A stretch of 64,000 nt of DNA from Celerinatantimonas diazotrophica (GCF_004339545.1 NZ_SMGD01000014.1:364206-428205); one strand, 5' to 3'. Numbered from the stretch's first letter, positions 1 through 8,656 are shown. The notes: generated by a model not told the origin, from the letters alone. Program-made: numbers and translations.

Positions 1-1
1 T

Positions 2-538
2 TATGATTTATTTGAGCACCCGATGGGGCATGTGCAATATACAGTAGCTAAATTCTATCGAGTTAATGGTGGATCAACTCAGCGCAAAGGGGTTATGCCT
101 GATATTATTTTCCCATCAGCATTACCACATTCAGAAGTTGGTGAATCAGCCAATGATAATGCTTTGCCGTGGGATCATATTAAATCAGCTGATTACCATA
201 AGGTTGGAAGCTTTAAAAAACTGTTGCCCATTTTAATTGCAGATCATAAGAAACGGATCGCTAAGTCACCTGAGTTTCAGTATATTATTGCTGATATTAA
301 GCAGTATCAAGCCAGAAAAGATAAAAAAAGTATTAGCTTAAATTATCAAATTCGTAAAGCTCAGCGAGAGAAACAAGATAAAGAAGAATTGGCTCGTTTA
401 AATGAGCGCTTAAAACGCGCAGGTAAAAAGCCAGTTAAATCGATTGCCGATAAACCTGCAAATTTTAAAGCTCCTGATGCTTATCTTGATGAAGCTACAG
501 ATATTGCTGAAGATTTAGCTGTTCACGAGAAAAAGTAA
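2..538 (+). CDS. prc: Tail-specific periplasmic protease Prc, C-terminal part (5' end outside window)
   Basis: The open frame enters from the left edge and codes for the last ~178 residues of a C-terminal processing protease. Prc is a periplasmic serine protease that trims FtsI and degrades ssrA-tagged and misfolded envelope proteins. The start of the visible part (YTVAKFYRVNGGSTQRKGV followed by PDI) is the conserved end of the S41 protease domain. The rest is the lysine-rich C-terminal domain typical of long enterobacterial Prc. The catalytic Ser/Lys lie upstream of the window and cannot be judged. The gene ends just before a strong hairpin terminator shared with the converging recombinase gene. 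The family assignment is secure. Confidence 0.93.
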   Translation, partial: YDLFEHPMGHVQYTVAKFYRVNGGSTQRKGVMPDIIFPSALPHSEVGESANDNALPWDHIKSADYHKVGSFKKLLPILIADHKKRIAKSPEFQYIIADIKQYQARKDKKSISLNYQIRKAQREKQDKEELARLNERLKRAGKKPVKSIADKPANFKAPDAYLDEATDIAEDLAVHEKK

Positions 539-573
539 AGCGTCGATTACTTACGGACTTTTTATAATCTTTG

Positions 574-600
574 AAACCACCTCTTTGAGGTGGTTTTTTT
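574..600. terminator. Bidirectional intrinsic terminator between prc and the recombinase gene
   Basis: A perfect 10-bp stem (AAACCACCTC / GAGGTGGTTT) with a 3-nt loop is followed by a T run on the + strand and preceded by A residues, so it can serve prc and the converging gene. Confidence 0.85.
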
Positions 601-601
601 A

Positions 602-1564
602 TTAGAAGATAATGCGTGAGCTTGCTCTTTGTAATCGTTCATCACCACGACGATCATATCGTTGTGTCGTATTAATACTGGCATGTCCCATCGCATCTTT
701 GACCGTAACAATATCTTCACCATTATCGAGCATCATGGATGCAAACGTTCGGCGAAGATCATGCGGGGCAAAAGGTTCAATCTCAGCATCTTTCTGTCGT
801 ATCTGTAAAATATGATAGATCGCTTGGTCACTTAGCCGATCTAAAGTTACATCGTCAAAACGTCGAATTCGGGTAAAAAGAGGCCCAGAATATTCCCCTC
901 TGATATCATAGATCCACTTCTGTAGATATTCCCAGCTGCTAGATGGCATAAAAGAACGACGCTGTTTATTGCCTTTTCCCATGACTACAAGCGTTTTACT
1001 TGAATATTCTATATCATTTAAATTCAATGCAACCAACTCGGCTCGCCGTAAACCACAGCCTAATAATAGCGCAATAATTGCGGCATCACGGACACCTTTG
1101 CAGGAAAAATCTTCATTAGTAGTAGTAAATAGTTGCTTGATCTCAAATTGACTTAAGGCTCTCCCTCGGCTGACGCGATACCCCTTCACAGATTTAATTT
1201 GACGAATATGTGTATAGGTATCCGTATCAATTTGATTCATACTCCATGCTTCTAACATCACTCCTTTGATCGCTGCCAAATAAGTATTAACTGTTGCCGG
1301 ACTTCTACCTTTAGCTAACAATTTTTCTATCACTGCTTGTATATGGTGCCTTCTTAGTTCAGACCAAGGACAATCTTTAAAGGAGATATACCCTAGAATT
1401 TTGGCCACAATATTTAGAAAAGACTTCATTGTCTGTCGACTCCTCACTGATTGCAGAGAAATCAGATAAGCAATTGCAGGATTATGTGCTTCAGGAGTGG
1501 AACTGATGAGCTCATTTCTGAGAAAAAATTTAGATACAACAGACTCTGACACTAGATACTCCAA
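602..1564 (-). CDS. Tyrosine recombinase / phage-type integrase (orphan)
   Basis: A 320-residue site-specific recombinase. The N-terminal half (about residues 25-115) is the SAM-like core-binding domain. The C-terminal half is the catalytic domain with a complete set of active-site residues: Arg173 in GLRRAE, Lys197 in GKGNK, His268 and Arg271 in HDLRR, His294 in GHAS and the nucleophile Tyr303 in QRYDRR. Length and architecture resemble XerC/XerD, but the sequence diverges from the housekeeping Xer proteins. There is no excisionase, phage gene or cargo next to it: prc converges on one side and aroP follows on the other. It could be the remainder of a lost mobile element or a domesticated recombinase. 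Activity looks possible because no catalytic residue is missing; its target site is unknown. Confidence 0.88.
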   Translation of the reverse strand: MEYLVSESVVSKFFLRNELISSTPEAHNPAIAYLISLQSVRSRQTMKSFLNIVAKILGYISFKDCPWSELRRHHIQAVIEKLLAKGRSPATVNTYLAAIKGVMLEAWSMNQIDTDTYTHIRQIKSVKGYRVSRGRALSQFEIKQLFTTTNEDFSCKGVRDAAIIALLLGCGLRRAELVALNLNDIEYSSKTLVVMGKGNKQRRSFMPSSSWEYLQKWIYDIRGEYSGPLFTRIRRFDDVTLDRLSDQAIYHILQIRQKDAEIEPFAPHDLRRTFASMMLDNGEDIVTVKDAMGHASINTTQRYDRRGDERLQRASSRIIF

Positions 1565-1804
1565 TATGACTTCATCTATAGCCTAATCTAACAGCCAATT
1601 ATAATTTTAATAAACTTTACTTTTTCAAAGATACATTTTAATAAGTAGAGATATAAAAGACAATGATAAAAACAAAATATTTAATAAATTCAATTAGTTG
1701 TAAGGTTATCAATATTGAGGGGGAGCTTTATAAAAATGCCATCTGAATCTGAGCGGGTTAAAAGTAGTAAGAATTTATAGATAGGTAATTGAGCGGAGGG
1801 AAGA

Positions 1805-1832
1805 AAAGGGCAACATCTGTCATTGTTGCCCT
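1805..1832 (-). terminator. Terminator of aroP
   Basis: On the minus strand a 10-bp perfect stem (AAGGGCAACA / TGTTGCCCTT) is followed by TTTTC directly after the aroP stop codon. Confidence 0.75.
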
Positions 1833-1842
1833 TACCAGTTAG

Positions 1843-3237
1843 TTAAGAATTTTCAGTCGACTTTTCTGAAAAATTAGCACTGCTAGTTTGCGAACTTCGA
1901 TTTGACTTGATGAAGAAGAAGATAGCTAAGAGCACCACCCAAGCTGGAAGCAAATATACGCAAATCCGTTGGCTTGGTGTTAGTAACATAATGACTAAAA
2001 TGAGAACCATAAACAGCAAACATAAAATGTTACTCCATGGATAGCAAAAGCTAGGGAAGTAGCTTCGTTTTCCGTGATGATTTTGGAACTTACGGAATTT
2101 TAAATGAGTAAAGCTAATCATTGCCCAGTTAATCACCAGTGCTGAAACAGTCAGAGACATTAAATAACCAAATGCCTCTTTTGGAGCAAAATAATTCAAT
2201 ATTACACACAAGCCAACAACTAACGCAGAACAACTTAAAGCAATGACAGGAATTCCTTTACGATTTACTTTAAGTAAAAATTTCGGTGCATTTCCCTGTT
2301 GAGCTAAACCAAATAGCATACGACTATTACAGTAAACACTACTGTTATAAACAGATAGTGCAGCAGTTAAAACAATAACATTTAGAATATTAGCGACAAA
2401 ATCACTATTAAGCGCGTGAAAGATCAGTACGAAAGGACTGCCACTATCAACAACTTTATCCCATGGATATAGTGATAATAAAATAGCTAGCGCACCGATA
2501 TAGAAAATCAAGATCCGATAGATCACTTGATTGGTTGCTTTGGGTATAGTTTTTCTAGGCTTATCAGATTCAGCAGCAGTAATGCCGACTAGCTCCAAAC
2601 CACCAAATGAAAACATAATGATGGCCAGTGACATGATCACACCATGCCAACCTTTGGGGAAAAATCCACCATGAGCCCAAAGATTAGAAATACTTGCCTG
2701 CGGACCAGCCTCTCCAGTGGTTAATAAATAGGCGCCGAACAAAATCATACAAATGATGGCTAGGACTTTAATAATAGCAAACCAGAATTCCATCTCACCA
2801 AATAACTTAACATGAGTTAGGTTGATCAGATTGATCATAATGAAGAATACTAGTGCTGAAACCCAAATCGGAACGCTCGGGTACCAATACTGGACATATT
2901 TACCTACTGCGGATAATTCAGCCATTGAAACCAGAATGTATAATACCCAATAGTTCCAACCTGAAATAAATCCAGCTAAGTTTCCCCAGTATTTATATGC
3001 AAAATGGCTAAAAGATCCTGCAACAGGCTCTTCAACGACCATCTCCCCAAGCTGTCGCATAATTAAAAAGGCAATAAATCCGGCAATTGCATACCCGAGT
3101 AATACTGCCGGGCCTGCCATTTTTATTGTGTCGGCAACGCCTAAAAATAGCCCTGTACCAATTGCACCTCCAAGAGCAATTAGTTGAATATGGCGATTCT
3201 TAAGTCCTCTATGAAGTTGTTGTGATTTTTCGTCCAC
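1843..3237 (-). CDS. aroP: Aromatic amino acid permease, AroP type (APC family)
   Basis: A 464-residue inner-membrane proton symporter of the amino acid-polyamine-organocation family with about 12 hydrophobic segments. It matches AroP/PheP along its whole length: GGAIGTGLFLG in helix 1, the EEPVAGSFSHFAYKYWG block, FSFGGLELVGITAAE in helix 6 and the VYNSSVYCNSRMLFGLAQQG block. These are hallmarks of the aromatic/branched amino-acid permease subgroup, and the overall similarity to E. coli AroP is high; PheP-like specificity is the main alternative. The C-terminal tail is hydrophilic. It lies downstream of rnb in the same direction, separated by a probable rnb terminator, so it probably has its own promoter. 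I see no clear TyrR box in the short gap upstream. Confidence 0.88.
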   Translation of the reverse strand: MDEKSQQLHRGLKNRHIQLIALGGAIGTGLFLGVADTIKMAGPAVLLGYAIAGFIAFLIMRQLGEMVVEEPVAGSFSHFAYKYWGNLAGFISGWNYWVLYILVSMAELSAVGKYVQYWYPSVPIWVSALVFFIMINLINLTHVKLFGEMEFWFAIIKVLAIICMILFGAYLLTTGEAGPQASISNLWAHGGFFPKGWHGVIMSLAIIMFSFGGLELVGITAAESDKPRKTIPKATNQVIYRILIFYIGALAILLSLYPWDKVVDSGSPFVLIFHALNSDFVANILNVIVLTAALSVYNSSVYCNSRMLFGLAQQGNAPKFLLKVNRKGIPVIALSCSALVVGLCVILNYFAPKEAFGYLMSLTVSALVINWAMISFTHLKFRKFQNHHGKRSYFPSFCYPWSNILCLLFMVLILVIMLLTPSQRICVYLLPAWVVLLAIFFFIKSNRSSQTSSANFSEKSTENS

Positions 3238-3267
3238 AGGTCTTCCTTAAAAGTGGATAGAATTGAT

Positions 3268-3302
3268 AAAAAGCTCAAACAAGAAAAATCCCCAAGTTGA
3301 GC
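3268..3302 (-). terminator. Probable rnb terminator
   Basis: On the minus strand GCTCAA pairs with TTGAGC around an A/T-rich loop and is followed by TTTTTATC. The stem is short (6-7 bp), so efficiency is uncertain. Confidence 0.5.
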
Positions 3303-3336
3303 CTTGTAATAATTATTGAGTGAAAATAATGTCAGC

Positions 3337-5283
3337 TTAGACAAGCTCAGCAATCAAACTTGAACCATTCTGTTTTACTTCACATACGTTGATGAATAGC
3401 TCATCACCTAACTGGTATTTGCATTCACCATTAATGAACACTTTACCATTATCGCTATCACAATTGAGTTGATCTTTAACAGCATGAACTTTAGTCGCAG
3501 GAACAAAGGCAACTGCCCCTGTTTCATTAATACGGACTTTTAAGCCACCACGGGTTACGTCAATTAACTGCCCTTGTTCATTGCCACGTTCTTTTAAATG
3601 ACGGCTATAAAATTCACTGTATAGATAATCACTCATATTTCGCTCAGCAAATTTATGGGCTCGACGACATTCACCTAAATGAACAGATAACGCTTCATCA
3701 AGTGGAGAGTCAACTTGTTCATTAAGCAACATCGCTTTTAGTAAGCGGTGGTTGAGCAAGTCCCCATATTTTCTAATCGGTGAAGTCCATGTGCCATAAC
3801 AAGGTTCGCCTAAGCCAAAGTGAGGTTTTGCTTGCGCAGAATATTCACTAAAACTGTAAAATTTACGAAGGCGTAGATCCAAGTATGTCATCTCATCATT
3901 GTCTAACTGGCGACGTAGTTTACAAAATCCCTCAAACGACAATAACTCTTCGCGGCTCATCTCAATGCCCGCTTGTTTAACTATCTCTTCAACCTGAGCA
4001 ATCTTGTTTTCATCAAAACCGGCATGACTATTAAAGACAGCAAAGCCAAAATGATCATTTAAAGTCTTAGCTGCGCTAATGTTAGCCGCAATCATTGCCT
4101 CTTCAACCATCCGGTTAGCAATGCGGCGAGGCTCACAATGGATATCAGCTACACTTCCATCAGGATTTATTTCAAATCGATAATCAGGGCGATCAGCAAA
4201 CACAATCGCATTTTTTTGACGCCAACTAGTACGCTGTGCCGTCATTGCCTGAAGTTCTTTGAGCTGGATAGCTAGTAAATTGCTGCCTGGTTGCCATGAT
4301 GACTGGCCGTCAGACTCGATCCAATCAGAAACATTCTCATAATTCAAACGATGTTTGCTTTGCATCCAAGCTGCAAAAAATTCTGTTTCGCTATAATTCA
4401 GTTGGCCAGTATTATCAATACGAATGCGAGCACAGAGAGTCGGACGTTTTTGTTCAGGATGTAAAGAACACAATTCATCGGCTAAATGCGCTGGTAACAT
4501 GGGGACAGTATGGGCAGGAAGGTAAAGTGTAAATCCACGTTCCCTTGCAGTCTCTTCCAGTGGATTATTAGGCGTGATATAGGCACTTGGGTCAGCAATC
4601 GCAACTAACAACTCCCAGCCATCCGCAATTTTCTCAATATGTAACGCATCATCCATATCCAATGTTGATTCTGCGTCGATTGTGAAAAAATCAACATCAG
4701 TGATATCGCGACGTTCTAAAGATTCTTGTGCAAGGGTATATTCATCTAGGTCTGCAGGTGCATCCCATGCTAAATGATGGCGAGCAGTCGTTGCTTTCCA
4801 GCGAGCAAACTGATCACTAGATTTAGCGATAACCTTTTGTACTTCACAATAAAAATCTCGATCATTGAGAGGATGACGTAGCATTTTTGCAACGACCCAA
4901 TCTTGCTTACCAAGTTTCTCAGTAACTTTTTTATTAACTTTGGCATTGATTGGAAAATTAATCAGTGGGTGATCAGGGATAACAGCCGGACGCCCATCTC
5001 GACTAAAATGAACTTGACCGATAAATTCATCAATACCGGCTTCAATTAATTTTTCTGGCTCAAAGCTCTGTTTTCCATCTGAGCCATCGCGAATAATCCC
5101 TGAGACTTTATCGCCATGCATAACCCGCTTCATTTGAGATGGGGTAATGAAGTAACTTTTGTTCCCTTCACACTGCAAAAAGCCAAATCCACGTTCTGTC
5201 GCTTTCACTTGGCCTTCAGCCGTTGGTAAACTGTCTTTAATTTGTTTCTTCAGTTGCTGTAATAGCGGGTTATCTTTAAACAT
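3337..5283 (-). CDS. rnb: Exoribonuclease II
   Basis: A 648-residue RNB-family 3'-5' exoribonuclease, close to the 644 residues of E. coli RNase II. The order is two N-terminal cold-shock (OB) domains (about 20-170), the RNB catalytic domain (about 190-520) and a C-terminal S1 domain (about 560-645). The metal-binding acidic cluster is intact: Asp203, Asp209, Asp211 and Asp212 within TIDAESTLDMDDALH. The block GEPCYGTWTSPIRKYGDLLNH is the conserved RNA-clamping and catalytic Arg region. The lengths and S1 domain fit RNase II better than the longer RNase R. It degrades single-stranded RNA to mononucleotides in the cytoplasm. It is likely a single-gene unit. Confidence 0.96.
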   Translation of the reverse strand: MFKDNPLLQQLKKQIKDSLPTAEGQVKATERGFGFLQCEGNKSYFITPSQMKRVMHGDKVSGIIRDGSDGKQSFEPEKLIEAGIDEFIGQVHFSRDGRPAVIPDHPLINFPINAKVNKKVTEKLGKQDWVVAKMLRHPLNDRDFYCEVQKVIAKSSDQFARWKATTARHHLAWDAPADLDEYTLAQESLERRDITDVDFFTIDAESTLDMDDALHIEKIADGWELLVAIADPSAYITPNNPLEETARERGFTLYLPAHTVPMLPAHLADELCSLHPEQKRPTLCARIRIDNTGQLNYSETEFFAAWMQSKHRLNYENVSDWIESDGQSSWQPGSNLLAIQLKELQAMTAQRTSWRQKNAIVFADRPDYRFEINPDGSVADIHCEPRRIANRMVEEAMIAANISAAKTLNDHFGFAVFNSHAGFDENKIAQVEEIVKQAGIEMSREELLSFEGFCKLRRQLDNDEMTYLDLRLRKFYSFSEYSAQAKPHFGLGEPCYGTWTSPIRKYGDLLNHRLLKAMLLNEQVDSPLDEALSVHLGECRRAHKFAERNMSDYLYSEFYSRHLKERGNEQGQLIDVTRGGLKVRINETGAVAFVPATKVHAVKDQLNCDSDNGKVFINGECKYQLGDELFINVCEVKQNGSSLIAELV

Positions 5284-5819
5284 CTGAATTCATAAAACCC
5301 TTTATAAAAAGTAGGCTTCAACTATACACAATCACCGCTTTTATCGCTACCCGCCGGGCATTATTACTTACTGATTGGGGCTTGATGTATAAGGTCAAAC
5401 CGCATTGGTAAAATTCTATATATATCTACAAGTAAGCTTTCGTCCATAGATAAAGTCGCTAAACCCTCTGCACAGAGAGTCATAGTAATTATTATGAATA
5501 TTAGTCTACAAATTAAGCAGCCAGTATCTATCCCACAATTTTTTAGCTTATCTACATACGATAACTCTATAAATACCCGATTGTTTTCCAAATTTGTCAT
5601 AGGTATAGAGTTATGGAAAAATTTAAGTTATCGGTGTTAGAAAAAATGTTTTTTTGCAGGTGATATAGCTGTAAATGTCGTCATTTCCTCAATGAATCTT
5701 ATTATTACTTTTTTTATACAGACATATTTGGTTTAAAAGCTAGCGATGCTTTTTAATGTAGTTCGTTTACATGATACCTTCACTGACCCAATGATCCGCA
5801 ATGGTAAAGTTAGGCAATT
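5284..5819. other. Gap upstream of rnb with no convincing gene
   Basis: About 540 bp between the rnb start and the GH43 remnant. It is A/T-rich with many stops. A minus-strand open frame at 5364-5600 (78 codons) has no ribosome binding site, no recognisable family and poor composition, so I do not call it. The rnb promoter should lie in the first 100 bp. Confidence 0.5.
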
Positions 5820-6098
5820 ATTCGGCTTGGGCAGAAGAGAGTACCAATTTATTGGGTGCGCCTAACTAGGCATAAATCGGATAAGACAATTTTTACAACA
5901 AATTATAATCAAAAAGTTTTTGGTCCAGGACACTATAATTTTATCGTAGACGAGCAGGGGAACGATTTATTGGTTAATCATGCACGTAATTATCAAAAAA
6001 TTGAAGGTGAACCTTCATGGGATCCCAATAGACATACATGGGTTTCAACCATTCATTATATTAGCAATAATCTGATCGACAAGACAAAAGGAAGGTAA
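5820..6098 (+). pseudogene. Remnant of a glycoside hydrolase family 43 gene (C-terminal catalytic part)
   Basis: The readable part contains FTTN, then FGPGHYNFIVDEQGNDLLV, NHARNYQKIEGEPSWDPNRHT. This is the GPGH-x-F...VDE-G-D-x-LV-HAR...DPNRHT block near the end of the five-bladed propeller of GH43 alpha-L-arabinofuranosidase/beta-xylosidase-like enzymes. Intact GH43 proteins have 300 or more residues; here there is no start codon with a ribosome binding site, the N-terminal blades with the catalytic acids are missing, and the C-terminus stops about 20 residues after the motif. I read it as a decayed fragment. It borders the tRNA-Val array, a common insertion spot for accessory DNA. Confidence 0.75.
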
Positions 6099-6131
6099 AT
6101 AATGCAACAACTTATCTTTAAGACAGGAACT

Positions 6132-6208
6132 TGGTACGACTGAGTGGACTCGAACCACCGACCCCCACCATGTCAAGGTGATGCTCTAACCAACTGAGCT
6201 ACAGTCGT
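6132..6208 (-). tRNA. tRNA-Val(GAC), copy 1 (promoter-distal)
   Basis: A 77-nt cloverleaf with encoded CCA. Acceptor ACGACTG pairs with CAGTCGT with discriminator A; the D arm is GCTC/GAGC; the anticodon loop is TTGACAT giving anticodon GAC (valine); the T loop is TTCGAGT. It has T27, forming a T-G pair at the top of the anticodon stem, whereas copy 2 has C27. Confidence 0.95.
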
Positions 6209-6229
6209 ATTACAGAATATTAATTTGTT

Positions 6230-6306
6230 TGGTACGACTGAGTGGACTCGAACCACCGACCCCCACCATGTCAAGGTGGTGCTCTAACCAACTGAGCTAC
6301 AGTCGT
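6230..6306 (-). tRNA. tRNA-Val(GAC), copy 2
   Basis: Same 77-nt cloverleaf and GAC anticodon as its neighbours, with encoded CCA. It differs from copies 1 and 3 by C27 in the anticodon stem. It is separated from copy 1 by 21 nt. Confidence 0.95.
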
Positions 6307-6327
6307 ATATAAATACTTTTACTTTCT

Positions 6328-6404
6328 TGGTACGACCGAGTGGACTCGAACCACCGACCCCCACCATGTCAAGGTGATGCTCTAACCAACTGAGCTACGG
6401 TCGT
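6328..6404 (-). tRNA. tRNA-Val(GAC), copy 3 (promoter-proximal)
   Basis: 77-nt cloverleaf, anticodon GAC, encoded CCA. The acceptor stem is ACGACCG/CGGTCGT, a compensatory pair change relative to the other two copies. It is transcribed first from the promoter just upstream. Confidence 0.95.
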
Positions 6405-6424
6405 ACTACCTCGAAAGCGAGCGT

Positions 6425-6453
6425 ATATTAGCGAGAGGGGGAGGTTGGTGCAA
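6425..6453 (-). promoter_or_regulatory. Strong sigma-70 promoter of the tRNA-Val array
   Basis: On the minus strand TTGCAC (-35) and TAATAT (-10) are separated by exactly 17 bp, about 20 bp upstream of tRNA copy 3. A G/C-rich segment after the -10 box fits the discriminator expected of stringently controlled stable-RNA promoters. Confidence 0.8.
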
Positions 6454-6459
6454 GTGGTT

Positions 6460-6874
6460 TTTTCTAGATTGGGAGCTAGTTGTCCAATCAATAACCATTT
6501 TAGATCTTCGATTATTCCATTCATCCAAAAATATCGACTAATTGAAAACCATTTTTGTGAAAGTTGCTCAAATGTATAAACAATGATGACAGGCAGGTCA
6601 GGCCATACACAGACGTAGGCTATTAAGTCACACGACTTTAATGAACAGTTGATGCAATAGCTTAGCTGCGCGGCTTACGCTGCATTACTTATCGGCTTGA
6701 CATGAGTCTGCGTTATATCTCATAGGTTACTGTAGGTGTCTAGCAAACGATGGTAGGTCTAGGGTAGGGGATTGGCGAGTATAGAAAGATTAAGCATACA
6801 AAAAATATCAACAAAAAAGCCACTTTAGCAGAAGTAGCTTTTAAATCCATAGATGAGCGTTGTCTTGAAAATGG
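6460..6874. other. Gap between tRNA-Val promoter and cheV, no gene seen
   Basis: About 415 bp with stops in all frames. I see no tRNA, clear repeat or recognisable protein fragment. The stretch at 6780-6870 follows the cheV stop codon and has no clear terminator hairpin. Confidence 0.45.
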
Positions 6875-7795
6875 TTAACGACCAGATACGCCTGGGCTAA
6901 CTGTCCCATTTTCAATGTGATTGGCACCCCGAAGCATTCCCTGAATCAACTCAGCTGCATCAAATTTAGTTAAGGCTTCGTTTGCACCGACTTGATGAGC
7001 TCGATCCACACTAATCTCGCTTGATAAGGAAGTGTGTAAAATAATATATGACTTAGCAATATTCGGATGGCTACGGACTTCAAAAGCTAATTCATAGCCA
7101 TCTAAACCAGGCATCTCAATATCACTTACTAAAATATCAATACTGTTATCAGTGGCCGTTGACTTCAACATCATGTCAAGTGCAGTTGAACCATCTGCAC
7201 ATACTTCAAATGGAACATTCACATACTCAAGTGCCTCAGATAATTGTCGACGAGCGACTGAAGAATCATCGACGACTAAGATCCGGTGTTCTCTGAGTCT
7301 GGCTCGATCGGTCGCATCAATATTTGCATGGAGATGGTCTTCAGAAGTCGGATAAATATGTGATAAAAGCATCTCGATATCAATCAGTTGAACCATTTGA
7401 TTATCAAACTCTGTTACTCCAAGGACATAAGCTGAACGTCCGACTGCGGTAGGGGCAGGGTGGATGTTTCGCCAATTGCACTCCATAATGCGGTCAATTT
7501 TACGTACCATAAATCCAACCAGCTGACGTTGACAATCTGTCACAATAATGAAGCACTTTTTATATTCTTCTTTTTGAATACTGCGATACCCTACGGCAGA
7601 TGCCATATCAATGATGGGAATCGTTTTCCCGCGAAAAGGGGTAGAACCAATAACATAAGGATGCGATTGAGGAAGAATAGTTAAATGCTGATAAGGGATA
7701 ATTTCACGAACTTTTAGAGTGCCTAAAGCGAATGTCTGCTGCAAAGTTAATTTGAACAGCAATAACCCTTGAGACTGCTGGCTGCTTTGCTTCAT
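6875..7795 (-). CDS. cheV: Chemotaxis coupling protein CheV (CheW-receiver fusion)
   Basis: 306 residues: an N-terminal CheW-like domain (about 10-150) that couples chemoreceptors to CheA, and a C-terminal response-regulator receiver domain (about 170-300). The receiver has the acidic pair in ILVVDDSS and the phosphoacceptor Asp in DILVSDIEMPG. I chose the ATG at 7795 rather than the in-frame TTG at 7810 because AAAGGAA lies at the right distance before the ATG. In the family, phosphorylation of the receiver tunes adaptation. Directly upstream in the same direction is a single-domain CheY, so the pair may be co-transcribed. No other che genes are nearby; the main cluster is presumably elsewhere. 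Confidence 0.93.
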   Translation of the reverse strand: MKQSSQQSQGLLLFKLTLQQTFALGTLKVREIIPYQHLTILPQSHPYVIGSTPFRGKTIPIIDMASAVGYRSIQKEEYKKCFIIVTDCQRQLVGFMVRKIDRIMECNWRNIHPAPTAVGRSAYVLGVTEFDNQMVQLIDIEMLLSHIYPTSEDHLHANIDATDRARLREHRILVVDDSSVARRQLSEALEYVNVPFEVCADGSTALDMMLKSTATDNSIDILVSDIEMPGLDGYELAFEVRSHPNIAKSYIILHTSLSSEISVDRAHQVGANEALTKFDAAELIQGMLRGANHIENGTVSPGVSGR

Positions 7796-7932
7796 ATAAA
7801 TTCCTTTCAATAATCAGCTTACTGAAGATAAACGACACGCTCACCACAATTGTAGCATTTATTATACAGAAACTTTAGCGAACATAAAATTCTCTATAAA
7901 TCAAACAGGTATAGATGCAAATCCGATAGATA

Positions 7933-8328
7933 TTATGCACATTTTCTTTCGTATATTTTTCTAAAAATAAACTTAATTTTTTTATCTAAGGTTACTTGGC
8001 TAAATGGTTTAACTATGTAACCATTCACCCCAGCCTTAGCCGCCTCGACAATCTGCTCTCGTTTGGTTTCGGCAGTAACCATAAGAACAGGGAGCTCATC
8101 AATGCTTTTGGTCTTCCGAATAGCCTTTAACAGTTCGAGACCATTCATATTAGGCATATTCCAATCGGTGATAATTAAATCAAATTGTGTATGTTGCACC
8201 ATAGACAAGGCATGGACTCCATCCTCAGCCATCTCTATTTGCTCGATACCTAAATCCTTTAAAATGTTTTTAATGATTCTTCTCATGGTTGAAAAATCAT
8301 CAACAACTAAAACTTTTAAATTTTTCAT
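7933..8328 (-). CDS. CheY-like single-domain response regulator
   Basis: 131 residues, a single receiver domain with all CheY signature residues: Asp10 and Asp11 (metal site), Asp55 (phosphoacceptor, in TDWNMPN), Thr85 (MVTAE) and Lys107 (VKPF). Similarity to CheY, including MRRIIKNIL and the TDWNMPNMNGLELL block, points to a motor-switch or chemotaxis role rather than transcription control. It lies away from flagellar genes and next to cheV, so it is probably an extra CheY paralogue. The C-terminus (RKIYERKCA) is slightly longer and more basic than E. coli CheY. It may act as a phosphate sink or as a second FliM-binding regulator. Confidence 0.85.
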   Translation of the reverse strand: MKNLKVLVVDDFSTMRRIIKNILKDLGIEQIEMAEDGVHALSMVQHTQFDLIITDWNMPNMNGLELLKAIRKTKSIDELPVLMVTAETKREQIVEAAKAGVNGYIVKPFSQVTLDKKIKFIFRKIYERKCA

Positions 8329-8416
8329 GGATATTATTTATACAACTGTTATTTAATATAATGAAAGCGGGCGGTATGTTAACACCATCGCAAAGTTAGA
8401 GCTAGGTGTGTTCAAT

Positions 8417-8656
8417 CTAAATACATGGACATATATACTTTTGAAATAAACGGCTATTTATTTTAACTGGAGAATAACCTAATACTGAGATAGTTAATTC
8501 ACTTAACAAAATTATTAAATCATGTTCTTTTAGATATTTTTCAAGGGAGGAGCCTAATTTGATGTCCGCTGATATCTCCAAAGCTAAGAGTTGGTTCAAA
8601 ATCCTAGAATATAGTGTTATCCCTGATCTATGATTTACCGGGAGCATTGATGCCAC
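8417..8656 (-). CDS. Small unrecognised open frame (doubtful)
   Basis: A 79-codon frame whose middle (about residues 12-60) reads like an amphipathic alternation (LYSRILNQLLALEIS, then EHDLIILLSEL). This is faintly reminiscent of the N-terminal receiver-like part of CsgD/VpsT regulators, but too short and weak to assign. I see no clear ribosome binding site. It lies upstream of cheY in a decaying region, so it may be a fragment or chance frame. Confidence 0.25.
   Translation of the reverse strand: MASMLPVNHRSGITLYSRILNQLLALEISADIKLGSSLEKYLKEHDLIILLSELTISVLGYSPVKINSRLFQKYICPCI

Noticed and set aside
602-3237. Prophage or integron around the recombinase
   Set aside because: Only one recombinase gene is present; no phage, cassette or attC-like structures, and both neighbours are housekeeping genes.
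5364-5600. 78-codon frame on the minus strand upstream of rnb
   Set aside because: No ribosome site, no family resemblance and a low-quality composition; likely chance.
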